From a virus: a stretch of 22,929 nt of DNA. Location of the stretch: positions 1 to 22,929 of the IMG/VR virus record IMGVR_UViG_3300010297_000090. One strand, 5' to 3'. This document shows, piece by piece, positions 17,101 to 22,929 of the stretch (position 1 is the first letter of the stretch; each line of letters opens with the position of its first letter). The notes beneath the pieces were generated by a model. The model ran no database searches, was not told the origin of the DNA, and worked only from the letters and a program-made list of their open reading frames with translations. A program made the position numbers and the translations under genes.

Positions 17101-17161
17101 TTCATCCTCTCCCATTGTTCAAAGATTTAATCGCTTAAAATATTTAAACTATAATACATAA
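5159..17161 (+). CDS. Giant modular tail/baseplate protein (4000 aa) with YHYH domain
   Basis: One uninterrupted 4000-codon frame encodes a virion structural protein in the position of T4 gene 7 (between 6 and 8; T4 gp7 is 1032 aa). The N-terminus (IKINSVIENQLPQFIREEFP) looks like the conserved anchor of marine-phage wedge proteins, sometimes labelled VrlC-like. Beyond it are repeated beta-rich modules: GFPxxxGxxxI-type (from about residue 80 and again near 325), HGF/NHGY-x-x-G-x-x-V-Y units near H591, H932, H1675 and H1830, and GSGY/GxGY units from about G725 to residue 3830. A YHYH domain spans about 1245-1345 (GWAYDGNPIYG at 1254-1264; DLDEHNGRFCITPDYPNG from 1317), preceded by an acidic Asp/Ser linker (1230-1246). 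A YYQYFSY motif lies near 2419-2425. INNV-type strands occur near 3240 and 3535, and the last 64 residues (GEYSWGRI) form a distinct C-terminal unit. No signal peptide or transmembrane helix. The start lacks a good ribosome binding site. Direct homology to gp7 is not shown; the position and N-terminus support a wedge or tail role. Confidence 0.9.
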   Translation: MKETRIKINSVIENQLPQFIREEFPLASEFLSQYYTSLENQGGTIDILENIDQYIKVDNLTNLIDSTILSSDLTFFDSTIRVESTAGFPDKFGLLLIDSEIITYSSKTSTTFEGCVRGFSGVTSYKELVFNESESQEHNSTTTVVNLSVLFLKEFFIKVKKQITPGLENRQLYSNLNERLFAKQAIDFYSSKGTDNSFKILFSALYGEKVDIIRPRDYLIIPSGAEYRITSDLVVEKIEGDPEQFVNGTLYQYTDSNENLNLAQGTITKIEKIKRNLKEYYIISLDYDYDKDIQPKGSTYGEFKIHPKTKTLIETKSGSTTIEVDSTVGFPILNGLVNIILPNGTSLSVGYTSKTLNQFLGCTQIDQNIPEGTEVKYDYFTYAYSNLDDEKIKVRILGVLSDLETESLNNLESYFYSPGDIVKIKNLGSDSKDYKANNWFFNIPVKYNVRSIRLLDSSDKSYSIDLIENHFFKIGDIISLISSSGFEQPGNVVFINDQNSFTIQFGSEALILKESEIYIAKKNINKVISNNYPSVNKYTSNVQNVYLDDDGSIYVSSPSLPSYLNIPLNINDYSIQFSGTFNGTVLKIGKHGFYTGDSIVYKPTQQNSLGISTGVYFIKKVSETEVKLARSRNNIFTENFVQVNGSVTNAKFELTNFTFKDLSTQLLESQKIIRKISEPETDGNLYETKPGLIGIFANGVEILNYKSNDNIYYGSIENIIPTASGSGYDIINPPVLSIFDKNGSGANGYCSVIGGLERIDIIDPGFDYIEEPKIEITGGNGFGASAKVNLTSFDYNISFNSINSAGLVKLDPINQIGFSSYHKFRNTEEVTYITDTQTAVGGLSTNSTYFVSVKDAFNINLHKSLEDAVVGINTIKLTSYGIGNHSFKSKNKKKIISSIVVESQGKNYQNKLVTTGASGINTASNTISIKNHGYNSGEIVVYNSTSIPIGGLSTSQSYYVTKIDDDTFKLSQLGIGSFGEDASFYYDTKRYVNLTTNGSGIHEFNYPKIKVNIKGRTGVSTLSDQNFEASIVPIFRGGIQSIFVNSGGSNYGSTEIINYNAQPQINLNSGSGCQLKPIILNGQIKEVLILNPGTGFNSPPDIIIDGIGVGAVLTPILSNGTLISVKVIYGGFGYDSKNTSIIVVPAGSGAKFEVKIKSWKINLVERLIKSEKINDDDGILFAGFKDVYGLQYTHAYAPRNLRSSVQATTIEDGNIKFVSDLNILDGKEVNPDSDASESDPDSDGGSNAHSPIIGWAYDGNPIYGPNGFSSKNGGKVITLKSGYKLRTDLNLLINSNQRPNYPDGFFIEDYIYSGDGDLDEHNGRFCITPDYPNGIYAYFTTINTENAEESGSFKNYKKPIFPYVVGKSYKSKPIEFNFSIGSNQDDIDINKTNWKRNISPYNITSYQYLLNPNEINQNTSIIKNSSKGSISSIKVESSGEDYKIGDELIFDAKTGFGAKAKISSIKGKKVSQIKVSTTSFDDVIFFPYNNKFIGFTTIPHGYLNNDPITFTGNYDYKKSGNILVENNKLVLYVGVGSAQYTGIVTYFDVSGNLNYPKIRENDIYQIGNEQIKILSIDKTSSRIKVLRNQNETIGLTSYSAGFALTERPRKLELNFGISTSYNFNIDREFYFDPKESIGLGTISGVGIVSTIYFSNPGVGDTQLTIPTKSIYIKDHNLITGNSLTYSSNGGTQISVSTDGTSSFSLLNNSIVYVKKISNDLIGISTTRIALESTLQDDILYFNSVGIGDIHSFKTNYENIFSGQITNNKVIVTTEESHELSLFDNIDIEVKPSISTSFTVKYNDFNRRLVINPISFSSVNTATGTITIDNHKYKTGQKVIYTAETPSIGLVNNQIYYVVVIDSNKIRLSDSYYQAIKSIPETINITTSESGTLSLINPPLDFIKNRTIVFDLSDSSLAFTKNNVKYSAFDFKLYRDSKFIDEFDSTKSSQIFEVEKTGKVGIDSTANVTIRLNDKIANELFYNLVPINLELNTDVKKGIFIDNEIPGFNKISLINSSYNGNYSIVGISSNTFEFNILDLPEETSYEEGIEYTINKSSTAKGAISKVSLLSGGRNYTLLPSISVKSDFGKKSILKPETNSIGKILSTEILDIGFDYPIDYSVRPTAKLPTILTLKSLASLDYIGITSFGKNYISEPSLLIIDGLTNEIINDVELSYNFGDSKVSIIKNSSLINDVTPKIIPINNSNGFKIDNITFNNTSKDVTVTLGSSFSDPGDYPFEVGSKVLIEGVNIGVNTEKGYNSKDYNYELFTLTEIDPNIGGTIGTVTFNLSSYLKNEDVLGTFDKIRSNARIIPESHFPIFNTVLKTNNFYKGEVVTNSFSSNGNVLNWNSNSRQLKISTTDDFNTSDIIVGKTSGSAAIVEKVLDFETNYKISGQSNSRKGWNTETGFLNNDFQRVHDSDYYQYFSYAIKTKKDFDTWNDVVNNLNHTAGFKKFGNLIVESVPENIGISTEQNQGDFNRIANLSRFVDLNCVYDFDLASENNISVDGKIGSSEIKFNFRIIQDYIESIGNRVLKIDDLSEQFNSNPRPTKFSIADSFILSEYRTIKYFTIIENQRFENIKQFSLISLVHDDNSIGFINQYGLSTYEDLGFFDFNVSGNFGNLLFYPNKSRFDDYYLQSVSFSLNDIVSGIGSINLGNSVIINTNSIIIPEGTESSTTIVGIASTYRSSKILVQIGSTDFSYYETNEITIINDGNNVHLLEYGQLTTNNSLSQASSGIGTYSAYLDGSQVKINLKPNNSTTIDYVVNTFNVSLANTISSGIGTEIISGSAVSSSSVEISSSISPSSNVITSYSNNSYDGSYLIVSIEDKSNSQYQASEFLSLTNLSENKCYTTEFGILQTGNNLGIITAGIFGTDTVIYFTPNPNIEVDVKVFSISLGLKSDSDRISLINGFIDYAQSVYTGTDNDVKKQFDLTSDNFPIFQRYFDASDSNIVDLENNIIRIPNNFYVSGEEVIYSYPGVGTTQAIGIATTSILGIGITDKLPQSLYIIKVDDSNIRVASSASEALKSIPNFINLSSLGIGNSHIFTSKNQNKKVIIGIDNTIQSPIVSSAVTTILSSDLQFFDFEIYVDNTEFIYGGDLIKIDDEIMKVNSVGLGSTNSIGVYRGWLGTGISSHSSSSLVTKVYGQYNIIENKIYFTEPPFGKVPFPNPSSRFDEIDYIGISTSSSFSGRVFLRSAIPDSVDDPYSNNYIFDDISHNFNGIDKSFELKSNGLSISGISTDNSIVLINNIAQSPSTSPLQITNDYYLAESSGITTITFTGAGGAITSDYDTNTSGLPRGGIIISVGSTEGFGYQPLISAGGTAIVSVAGTIESISIGNSGSGYRSGIQSIVNVGVATSSTGIPNIEFIGTAAVSNGNIVSVSITNPGSGYTSSNPPVVFFDDPLSYSNIPLVYSSQSVSGIGTNASIDVVVGQGSSIISFELKNLGYGYKVGEILTLPIGGTMGIATDSSSTFSEFQITIDRTYSDQFASWTIGSLKIIDPIDPLFDGVRTTFPININGNQVTIRSRPGSNIKVKNTLLIFINNVLQVPDIAYIFNGGSIIRFTEPPKEGDLCKIMFYAGTEGIDTQISDILETVKVGDKLTLLDDKIEFTEENRSSIEIISSDIVNTNVYLGPGIVGDESLLRPLIWCRQTEDLVINGQQIGKDRTIYEPYIQPSTNIIQNINIESDEIFVESVKAFFDSEKEYFHNGTMELPQNKILIISQDSIVSASATALVSSSGTISSIIISDGGMGYSISPTVSIAAPVGFGTTAVQNTAISTAIISDGVVTGISVTFGGSGYLQSQPPSVLIESPTITYESIDLVSYEGDFGIITGVQTTSIGIASTGIIFDFFIPNDSILRNSDIVKVGSATTGISGIQTGYYFTIKNSNIGNGLTSLDFDNNIVGIGTSFMDNIYHVSAVSIAQTAVSGVGITNVAKVTISVADYNELTGIGFSGFYGEYSWGRISVPIRPNPQQFNTYANIGGISSSPIVQRFNRLKYLNYNT
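8847..8888. repeat. 24-bp perfect palindrome and 15-bp direct repeat inside the giant gene
   Basis: Positions 8850-8873 are a perfect 24-bp palindrome (half-site CAGACTCTGATG). A 15-bp sequence, ACCCAGACTCTGATG, occurs at 8847-8861 and again at 8874-8888, so the block is one copy, its inverse, then a second direct copy. It is visibly richer in G+C than the flanks and encodes the acidic linker NPDSDASESDPDSDGG (residues 1230-1245) right before the YHYH domain. The pattern is typical of local duplication by hairpin or template switching. Confidence 0.9.
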
Positions 17162-17164
17162 ATA
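17157..17164 (+). promoter_or_regulatory. T4-type late promoter ahead of gp8
   Basis: CATAAATA at 17157-17164 matches seven of eight positions of the T4 late octamer and ends 16 bases before the gp8 ATG. The TAA stop of the giant gene (17159-17161) lies inside it, exactly the layout seen before gp25. The leader would be only about 11 bases and lacks a Shine-Dalgarno. It would restore late transcription of gp8 and downstream genes after the 12-kb gene. Confidence 0.72.
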
Positions 17165-17180
17165 GATAAAAAACTGCAAA

Positions 17181-18728
17181 ATGTCTGCAATTATAACTGA
17201 TCAATTAAGAATATTGAATGCAAAGAACTTTGTTGCTGCCGCAACTTCTTCTTCAAACTCTTATTATTCTTTCGTTGGTTTAACTAATGCAACCGATTAC
17301 TTATCTTCTTGGGAAGTAAATCCACCATCACCCAAGGATTCATTTGAGCAAGAAAATGATTACTGGGATACTATGGTTGCTTTGAAAAAAATTAAAGAAA
17401 GTGATGTAAATCAAGTTATTCGAAAAAATACTTGGTCTTCTGGCACAACTTATGATATGTATCGCCATGATATTAGTAGAACAAATACTTCTACCTTAGG
17501 ATCGACAAGTTTATATTCTTCAAATTACTACGTAATTAATAGTGACTATAGGGTTTATATTTGTCTTCAAAATGGAACTGATCCAGAAAATCCCGCAGGA
17601 AAACCATCATTGGATGAACCAACCTTCACTGATTTAGAACCAAAATCTGCTGGATCGAGTGGTGATGGATATATTTGGAAATATCTTTATACAATTAAAC
17701 CAAGTGAAATTATAAAATTCGATACGGTTAATTTTATACCAGTACCAAAAGATTGGCAAAATTCTTCCGAAAGTTTAGCAATAAGATCAAATTCCGCTAT
17801 AAAAAACAATCAACTTAAAATAATAACAATCACAAATCGCGGAGAAAATTTAGGGCAACCAAATAAAATATATACAAATGTTCCAATTAAAGGAGATGGT
17901 AATGGTGCAAAGGCAACAATTGTGGTTAATAATGATTCCAAAGTAGAATCTATTACAGTTTCCATAGGTGGATCTGGATATACTTACGGAACTGTAGATT
18001 TAATAGGAGGAAATGTACCGACTGGAAGTACATCTCCGACTTTTGATGTTATCATTCCACCAAAAGGAGGACATGGGGCAGATATTTATAGAGAACTTGG
18101 AGCTTATAATGTTTTAATTTTTTCTAGAATTGAAAATGATTTAGAAAATCCAGATTTTATTACTGGTAATAAAGTTGCTAGAGTTGGAATCATAGAAAAC
18201 CCAGAAGCATACAATTCAACATCACTACTTGATATTGATAAAGTTAGTGCAGTATATGCATTAAAACTTTCCGGAAATGATTACCAAACTACATCATTTA
18301 TTCCAAATTCTAGATTTACTCAAACAATAGGGACCGGAATTACTGCAGTTGGTAGAGTTATTTCTTATGATCAAAAAACTGGTGTTTTAAAGTATTGGCA
18401 GGATAAATCTCTTGTTGGATTTAATACCAATGGATCTCCAAATCCATCTCCAACTTATGGAATAGAACTACAAAGATTTACTAGTTCGGTGGGGATTGGT
18501 GGAACTGTATTTATTGATAATACAAATTTATATATCGATACTGACTTTACGGGCATAACTACTACAATAAATAATAGAACATATAATCTTGGACAATATT
18601 TTATTAATGGTGTATCAAATCCTGAAGTCAAAAAATACTCAGGAAATATCATTTATGTAGATAATAGACCATCTATTACTAGATCTCCGAATCAAAAAGA
18701 AGATATTAAAGTTATTTTGCAATTCTAA
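17181..18728 (+). CDS. 8: Baseplate wedge protein gp8
   Basis: This is the T4 gp8 homologue, a dimeric wedge component that contacts gp6, gp7 and gp10. The N-terminal part shows the family pattern (PPSPKDS, then YWDTMVALKKI, then VIRKNTW), the middle has DGYIWKYLYTIKPSE from residue 162, as in T4 DGYVWEYLFEIPP, and the last 29 residues (SGNIIYVDNRPSI...EDIKVILQF) align closely with the T4 C-terminus (SGEMIYMENRPPI...EEINILFTF). At 515 aa it is much longer than T4 gp8 (334 aa). Part of the extra length is a glycine-rich GGSGYTYG unit at residues 263-270, of the same type found repeatedly in the giant neighbour. It is expressed from its own late promoter; the next gene starts 6 bases after the stop. 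Confidence 0.95.
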   Translation: MSAIITDQLRILNAKNFVAAATSSSNSYYSFVGLTNATDYLSSWEVNPPSPKDSFEQENDYWDTMVALKKIKESDVNQVIRKNTWSSGTTYDMYRHDISRTNTSTLGSTSLYSSNYYVINSDYRVYICLQNGTDPENPAGKPSLDEPTFTDLEPKSAGSSGDGYIWKYLYTIKPSEIIKFDTVNFIPVPKDWQNSSESLAIRSNSAIKNNQLKIITITNRGENLGQPNKIYTNVPIKGDGNGAKATIVVNNDSKVESITVSIGGSGYTYGTVDLIGGNVPTGSTSPTFDVIIPPKGGHGADIYRELGAYNVLIFSRIENDLENPDFITGNKVARVGIIENPEAYNSTSLLDIDKVSAVYALKLSGNDYQTTSFIPNSRFTQTIGTGITAVGRVISYDQKTGVLKYWQDKSLVGFNTNGSPNPSPTYGIELQRFTSSVGIGGTVFIDNTNLYIDTDFTGITTTINNRTYNLGQYFINGVSNPEVKKYSGNIIYVDNRPSITRSPNQKEDIKVILQF

Positions 18729-18734
18729 AGAATT

Positions 18735-21700
18735 ATGCCACAGGAAACTAATCTCAACGTCTCTCCATATTTTGACAATTTTGACCCGCAAAAAGACTAT
18801 TATAAAGTTTTATTTAAACCTGGATATCCAATACAAGCAAGAGAATTGAACACTATTCAATCAATTCTTCAAAATCAAATTGAAAGATTTGGAACTAATA
18901 TTTTCAAAGAAGGATCAGTTGTAATTCCGGGACAACTAAAATACGATTCTCCCCTCTATGCTGTTCAAATCGAATCTCAATATAATGGGATTCCAATTTC
19001 ACTATATTTTGATCAATTATTAGGTAAAAAAATTAGGGGTCAAAACAGCAACGTAACTGCTGAAGTGGTATATCTTTTGAGAGATACAGAATCTGAAAGG
19101 AATAATTATACTCTTTATATTAAGTATCTTCAAAGTGGTGGTGAGGATTTTGATATAAAGATTTTTAGAGATGGAGAAACTCTTTTACTAGAAAATGCTT
19201 TAACATATAAAGGATTAACAATACAATCCGGACAAGGATTTGCAAATACACTTTCTCAGAATGCAACAGCAGAAGGTTCTTCGGTTTCTGTAGCTCCTGG
19301 CATTTATTTTGTAAGGGGAATTTTTGCAAGTGTTAGCGAACAAGTGATTTTATTAGATCAATATGGCATAAATCCTTCATATAAAGTTGGATTTGAAGTC
19401 GTAGAAACTATTGTTAATTCGGACCAAGATGAAACACTTTTCGATAATGCTCAAGGATTTTTAAATTACTCAGCTCCCGGAGCAGATCGATTAAAATTAG
19501 AGTTGTTTCTCTCAAAGAGAGAAATTGATGATAACGATACAGATTCTTTTGTCGAAATTTTAAGAGTTAAGGGAGGAATTCCTCAGTTTTTTGAGGTAAA
19601 TCCTCAATATAATATTTTAAGAGATCAACTAGCAAGAAGAACTTTTGATGAATCGGGAGATTATTATGTAAAACCATTTACTCTATTTGTAAGAGATTCT
19701 TTGAATGATAGAACTCTATCGGATGGAATGTTTTTTGAGAATCAAAGAACAGCACAAGGAAATACTCCATCAGAAGATTTAATGGTTTATGAGATTGGAC
19801 CGGGGAAAGCATATGTGCAGGGGTATGATGTAGAAACTATTGCAGCTACTTTATTGGATGTTCCGAAAGCAAGAACTACCAAAAAATCAGATACCCAATC
19901 TTTATCATATGACTCCGGTTCTTTGTGTGTAGTTAATAATGTTTATGGATCAGCAACTCCAGGACTGGGAACGGATTCTGTTGTTAGTCTGATGGATTCT
20001 AGAGTTGGTTCCGTCCCATATGTTGCTGCCGGCACTACGATTGGATACGCAAGAGTTTATGATTTTGTCCCAGAGACTAGTTATATTGATTATACAAGTA
20101 GATTTGAACTAAGATTATTTGATATTCAAACATACACAACTATAGGATTAACAACTTCATTTACGGATACACTATCTACCCCTGCGTTCGTCGAAGGAAA
20201 GAGAAGCAATGCCTCGGGTTATCTTGTATCAGATACTGCTGCGGGAGTAGACTCTTTAACATTATATCAAGTTAGTGGAAAATTCTTAGAAAATGAACCA
20301 ATATCGATAAATGGAATTGATGATTCCAGATTAATTAATTCGGTAACAGATTATTCAATAAGAGATATTAAGTCGATATATTCTCAAACTGGAATATCTA
20401 CATTTAATGCAGACTTGTTACTAAGTAGAAAATCTTATATTGCAAGTCCAGGAACTACGTTCAATATAACTGCTTCTAGTGGAGGAATTAGTACAGTTTC
20501 TGCAGGATTGGAAAAGAATTTTGTAAAATTAATAAAACCTGGAGACATTATTTCATATTCTTCAATTGGAAGTGACCCAATCTACAATAAAGTAACCAAT
20601 GTGAGTCTTGGTGGAACTTATTTTGAAATTCAGGGGATTACTCCAGTAACTGGAGTTTGTAATGGTGCTTTATCGGATAATGAACAAAATATAACAAATA
20701 TTTTTAAAATTGAATCTAATATTTCTGGAACTAAGTCTTTAATGACTTTACTTGGTGATAAAAATATTGCTACGTTAGATTTTGCGGAGAACGAAGTAGT
20801 TCAAAGAAGATCGTTTAGTGATTCTTTTTCCAATAATACCGTTTCAGTTACGATTCCGACGGAAGACATTGATATTTTCTTTGAATCTTTTGATGAAGAT
20901 CGATATGTTCTTTCATACCCAGATGGAACTTACGAATCTTTAAGACGTGACCAATTCTTATTATCCACTACAGGAAAAACAATAACACTTTCAAATCTTT
21001 CAAAAAGTTCTGGAAATTATGAACTTATTGCAACTGTAAAAAATATCGGAGCAAGTTCAAAATCTAAGAAATTTAACAAAACCTCTTCGGTTGTAATTTC
21101 CAACTCAAAACTTACATCATCGGGAATTGGAACTACAACTCTTAATGACGGACTTACTTATAGCAAAATCTATGGAACAAGAGTTCAAGATAAACAAATA
21201 AGTCTTGGTGTGCCGGATGTTGCTAGATTTTTGGCTATTTTTGAATCTGAAGATATTTCCGATCCTGTTCTTCCAACTTTAACACTAAGCGGTTTTAGTG
21301 GACCCTCAAACAGTAACGTAGATTTTGTTGTTGGGGAGCAGATTAAGGGTCAGTCCTCTGGTGCTGTTGCTATAATAGTCAATAAAAAAGATTCAAACAA
21401 GTTAGAATACGTCAATCTAAACACCTTTAAATTCAGCATTGGAGAAGTCATTGTTGGTGATGAATCATCTATTCAAGCCATAGTTTCTTCAAAACTAAGG
21501 GGAAGTAAAAATGTTTCAAATAACTATTCATTAGATGACGGACAAAGATCAACATATTACGACTATTCCAGAATTGTAAGAAAAAGAAACGTAGCAGAAC
21601 CAAAAGGTAAACTTAGAGTTATATTTCAAAATTACACCATTGATCCTTCGGATACTGGAGAATTTATAACAGTTAACAGTTATAACCAAGAAAACTTTAA

Positions 21701-22929
21701 GTATGATGTTCCTTATTATGGTAATGTACGATTAACGGATTTTGTTGATATAAGACCAAGAGTTGGTTCTTTCACTTCATCAACTAGATCTCCATTTGAG
21801 TTTGATTCAAGAAACTTTGCAGTTGATGGGCAATATTCAGAATATATTCTTGCTCCAGGAGAAAATATTACATTAAATTACACTTACTACGTAGGAAGAA
21901 TTGATAAAGTTATTCTAAAATCGGATGGACTATTTGAAATTATTCAAGGTGAACCGGATAATATTCCAGTTGAACCCAAAAATAAATCAAATACTTTAGA
22001 TATTGCAACAATTTACGTTCCACCTTACACATATAATGTAAAAAACGTTGCAGTGGATATGAGTATTCATAAGAGATATCGTATGTCAGATATCTCTAAA
22101 CTTGAAGATAGAATTCAAAGACTTGAAAAATATACTACTCTCACAATGCTAGAAACTAAGACTGAAAACTTAGTTATTAAAGATGCTGAAACTGGACTTG
22201 ATAGATTTAAGTGTGGATTCTTTGTTGATAACTTTATGACTCAACAATATCAAGATGTTTCAAATCTATCATTTAGATCTGCAATTGATACAAGTAAAGC
22301 AGCTCTTAGACCAAGACATTATACTACACTGATAGATTTACAACTTGGTTCTGAAGCAATCTCAGGAATTGGTCAGACATTTAATCCCAATGTAGACCAG
22401 AGTTATGTTACTGATCTCGGGTCTCCTGGAATTAGAAAAACTGGAGATTTAATTACTCTTGATTACAATGAGGTTCTATATTATGAACAACCGTATGCAA
22501 CGAAGACTGAGAGTGTAACTCCATTTTTGGTTAGATACTGGGAAGGTATTATTCAACTAAATCCACCTATTGATTCTTGGATTGAGGAAGAATTCAGAAC
22601 CGTCAATAATATGGTCGAGAATGAAGTTACTTTAGTTCTTCCCGATGAAAATGTGACAGTAACCGAAGATGTTATTGTAGATGAAAGAATTAGTCAAGAT
22701 GAAGCAAATGCTCAATTTGGAGTAGATGGAACTATTTGGATTGACACGGTAAGAAACATTCTTTCCGATGTAAAAACTATTGGTGGAGTTCCTGTCAATT
22801 TAGATAATAATAACCTAAGAGGAAGACCGGCACGTTCTAGGGAAAGTGGATTCTATGCAGGAACTAATAAATTACGTTTAGAGGTTAATTATGGTCAAGT
22901 GACAACTGAAGATAGAGATATTATAAACA
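18735..22929 (+). CDS. DUF4815-type tail/baseplate structural protein, 3' end missing
   Basis: The frame is open from ATG 18735 to the right edge (1398 codons), so the product is truncated only by the window. Residues 10-53 (YFDNFDPQKDYYKVLFK, then GYPIQARELNTIQSILQNQIERFG) match the N-terminal DUF4815 domain of phage tail proteins. The central part includes paired F-x-x-GE-x-I-x-G units at about 864-915 (VVGEQIKGQSSGAVAIIV; FSIGEVIVGDESS), related to a unit in the giant protein near residue 2370. Further on come a likely coiled stretch (DISKLEDRIQRLEKYTTLTMLE) and a conserved-looking YWEGIIQLNPPIDSW segment near the window edge. By position (after gp8) it corresponds to the T4 gp9/gp10 region, consistent with a fibre-attachment or wedge-tip role. 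Sequence homology to gp9 or gp10 is not evident. The start follows the gp8 stop by 6 bases; a ribosome binding site is weak. Confidence 0.92.
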   Translation, partial: MPQETNLNVSPYFDNFDPQKDYYKVLFKPGYPIQARELNTIQSILQNQIERFGTNIFKEGSVVIPGQLKYDSPLYAVQIESQYNGIPISLYFDQLLGKKIRGQNSNVTAEVVYLLRDTESERNNYTLYIKYLQSGGEDFDIKIFRDGETLLLENALTYKGLTIQSGQGFANTLSQNATAEGSSVSVAPGIYFVRGIFASVSEQVILLDQYGINPSYKVGFEVVETIVNSDQDETLFDNAQGFLNYSAPGADRLKLELFLSKREIDDNDTDSFVEILRVKGGIPQFFEVNPQYNILRDQLARRTFDESGDYYVKPFTLFVRDSLNDRTLSDGMFFENQRTAQGNTPSEDLMVYEIGPGKAYVQGYDVETIAATLLDVPKARTTKKSDTQSLSYDSGSLCVVNNVYGSATPGLGTDSVVSLMDSRVGSVPYVAAGTTIGYARVYDFVPETSYIDYTSRFELRLFDIQTYTTIGLTTSFTDTLSTPAFVEGKRSNASGYLVSDTAAGVDSLTLYQVSGKFLENEPISINGIDDSRLINSVTDYSIRDIKSIYSQTGISTFNADLLLSRKSYIASPGTTFNITASSGGISTVSAGLEKNFVKLIKPGDIISYSSIGSDPIYNKVTNVSLGGTYFEIQGITPVTGVCNGALSDNEQNITNIFKIESNISGTKSLMTLLGDKNIATLDFAENEVVQRRSFSDSFSNNTVSVTIPTEDIDIFFESFDEDRYVLSYPDGTYESLRRDQFLLSTTGKTITLSNLSKSSGNYELIATVKNIGASSKSKKFNKTSSVVISNSKLTSSGIGTTTLNDGLTYSKIYGTRVQDKQISLGVPDVARFLAIFESEDISDPVLPTLTLSGFSGPSNSNVDFVVGEQIKGQSSGAVAIIVNKKDSNKLEYVNLNTFKFSIGEVIVGDESSIQAIVSSKLRGSKNVSNNYSLDDGQRSTYYDYSRIVRKRNVAEPKGKLRVIFQNYTIDPSDTGEFITVNSYNQENFKYDVPYYGNVRLTDFVDIRPRVGSFTSSTRSPFEFDSRNFAVDGQYSEYILAPGENITLNYTYYVGRIDKVILKSDGLFEIIQGEPDNIPVEPKNKSNTLDIATIYVPPYTYNVKNVAVDMSIHKRYRMSDISKLEDRIQRLEKYTTLTMLETKTENLVIKDAETGLDRFKCGFFVDNFMTQQYQDVSNLSFRSAIDTSKAALRPRHYTTLIDLQLGSEAISGIGQTFNPNVDQSYVTDLGSPGIRKTGDLITLDYNEVLYYEQPYATKTESVTPFLVRYWEGIIQLNPPIDSWIEEEFRTVNNMVENEVTLVLPDENVTVTEDVIVDERISQDEANAQFGVDGTIWIDTVRNILSDVKTIGGVPVNLDNNNLRGRPARSRESGFYAGTNKLRLEVNYGQVTTEDRDIIN

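Noticed and set aside
5159-17161. TATAAA-like octamers within the giant gene as internal late promoters
   Set aside because: In such AT-rich coding sequence these are expected by chance, and none sits at a gene start.
18455-18652. Minus-strand 65-codon ORF
   Set aside because: It lies opposite the conserved C-terminal half of gp8, with no ribosome binding site or product.

Overview
The window reads as a piece of a lytic, T4-like marine myovirus, most likely a cyanophage of Prochlorococcus/Synechococcus; a T4-like phage of another marine host such as Pelagibacter cannot be excluded. The grounds are the very AT-rich sequence, the all-plus-strand and tightly packed genes, clear homologues of T4 baseplate wedge proteins gp25, gp6 and gp8, T4-type late promoter octamers (NATAAATA), and small ORFs of the kind seen in marine T4-like phages. 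No host gene, transposon, integrase, tRNA or CRISPR was seen.

Layout. Positions 1-157 carry no gene I can support and begin with a GC-rich patch. Positions 158-2021 hold six small to medium genes, several overlapping as TAATG: a 49-aa single-pass membrane peptide, a 112-aa mannose-6-phosphate isomerase-type cupin, a 63-aa unknown, a 277-aa glycosyltransferase-like protein with its own sigma70-like promoter (TTGACA, 17 bp, TAAAAT), a 48-aa unknown, and a 43-aa basic peptide. A perfect 10-bp hairpin with a seven-T tract (2027-2060) ends this block. Two unknown genes follow (156 and 85 aa). A late promoter at 2817 then opens the tail block: gp25 (133 aa), gp6 (635 aa), a single 4000-aa protein of about 12 kb, a second late promoter, gp8 (515 aa), and an N-terminal DUF4815-type tail protein that leaves the right edge after at least 1398 codons.

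How the parts work together. gp25 and gp6 form the inner ring and arms of the contractile baseplate, gp8 sits on the wedge, and the 4000-aa product lies where T4 has gp7, between gp6 and gp8. It is built from repeated beta-rich modules and contains a YHYH domain. Related modules recur in gp8 and in the DUF4815 protein, so neighbouring baseplate genes seem to have exchanged or duplicated decorations. The cupin and glycosyltransferase-like genes upstream suggest sugar chemistry, perhaps glycan modification, but no direct link to the tail can be shown here.

The most unusual features are the giant modular wedge-position protein with its YHYH domain, a 24-bp perfect DNA palindrome plus 15-bp direct repeat encoding an acidic Asp/Ser linker just before that domain, and the control layout, in which late promoters overlap stop codons and a terminator ends on the base before a start codon.
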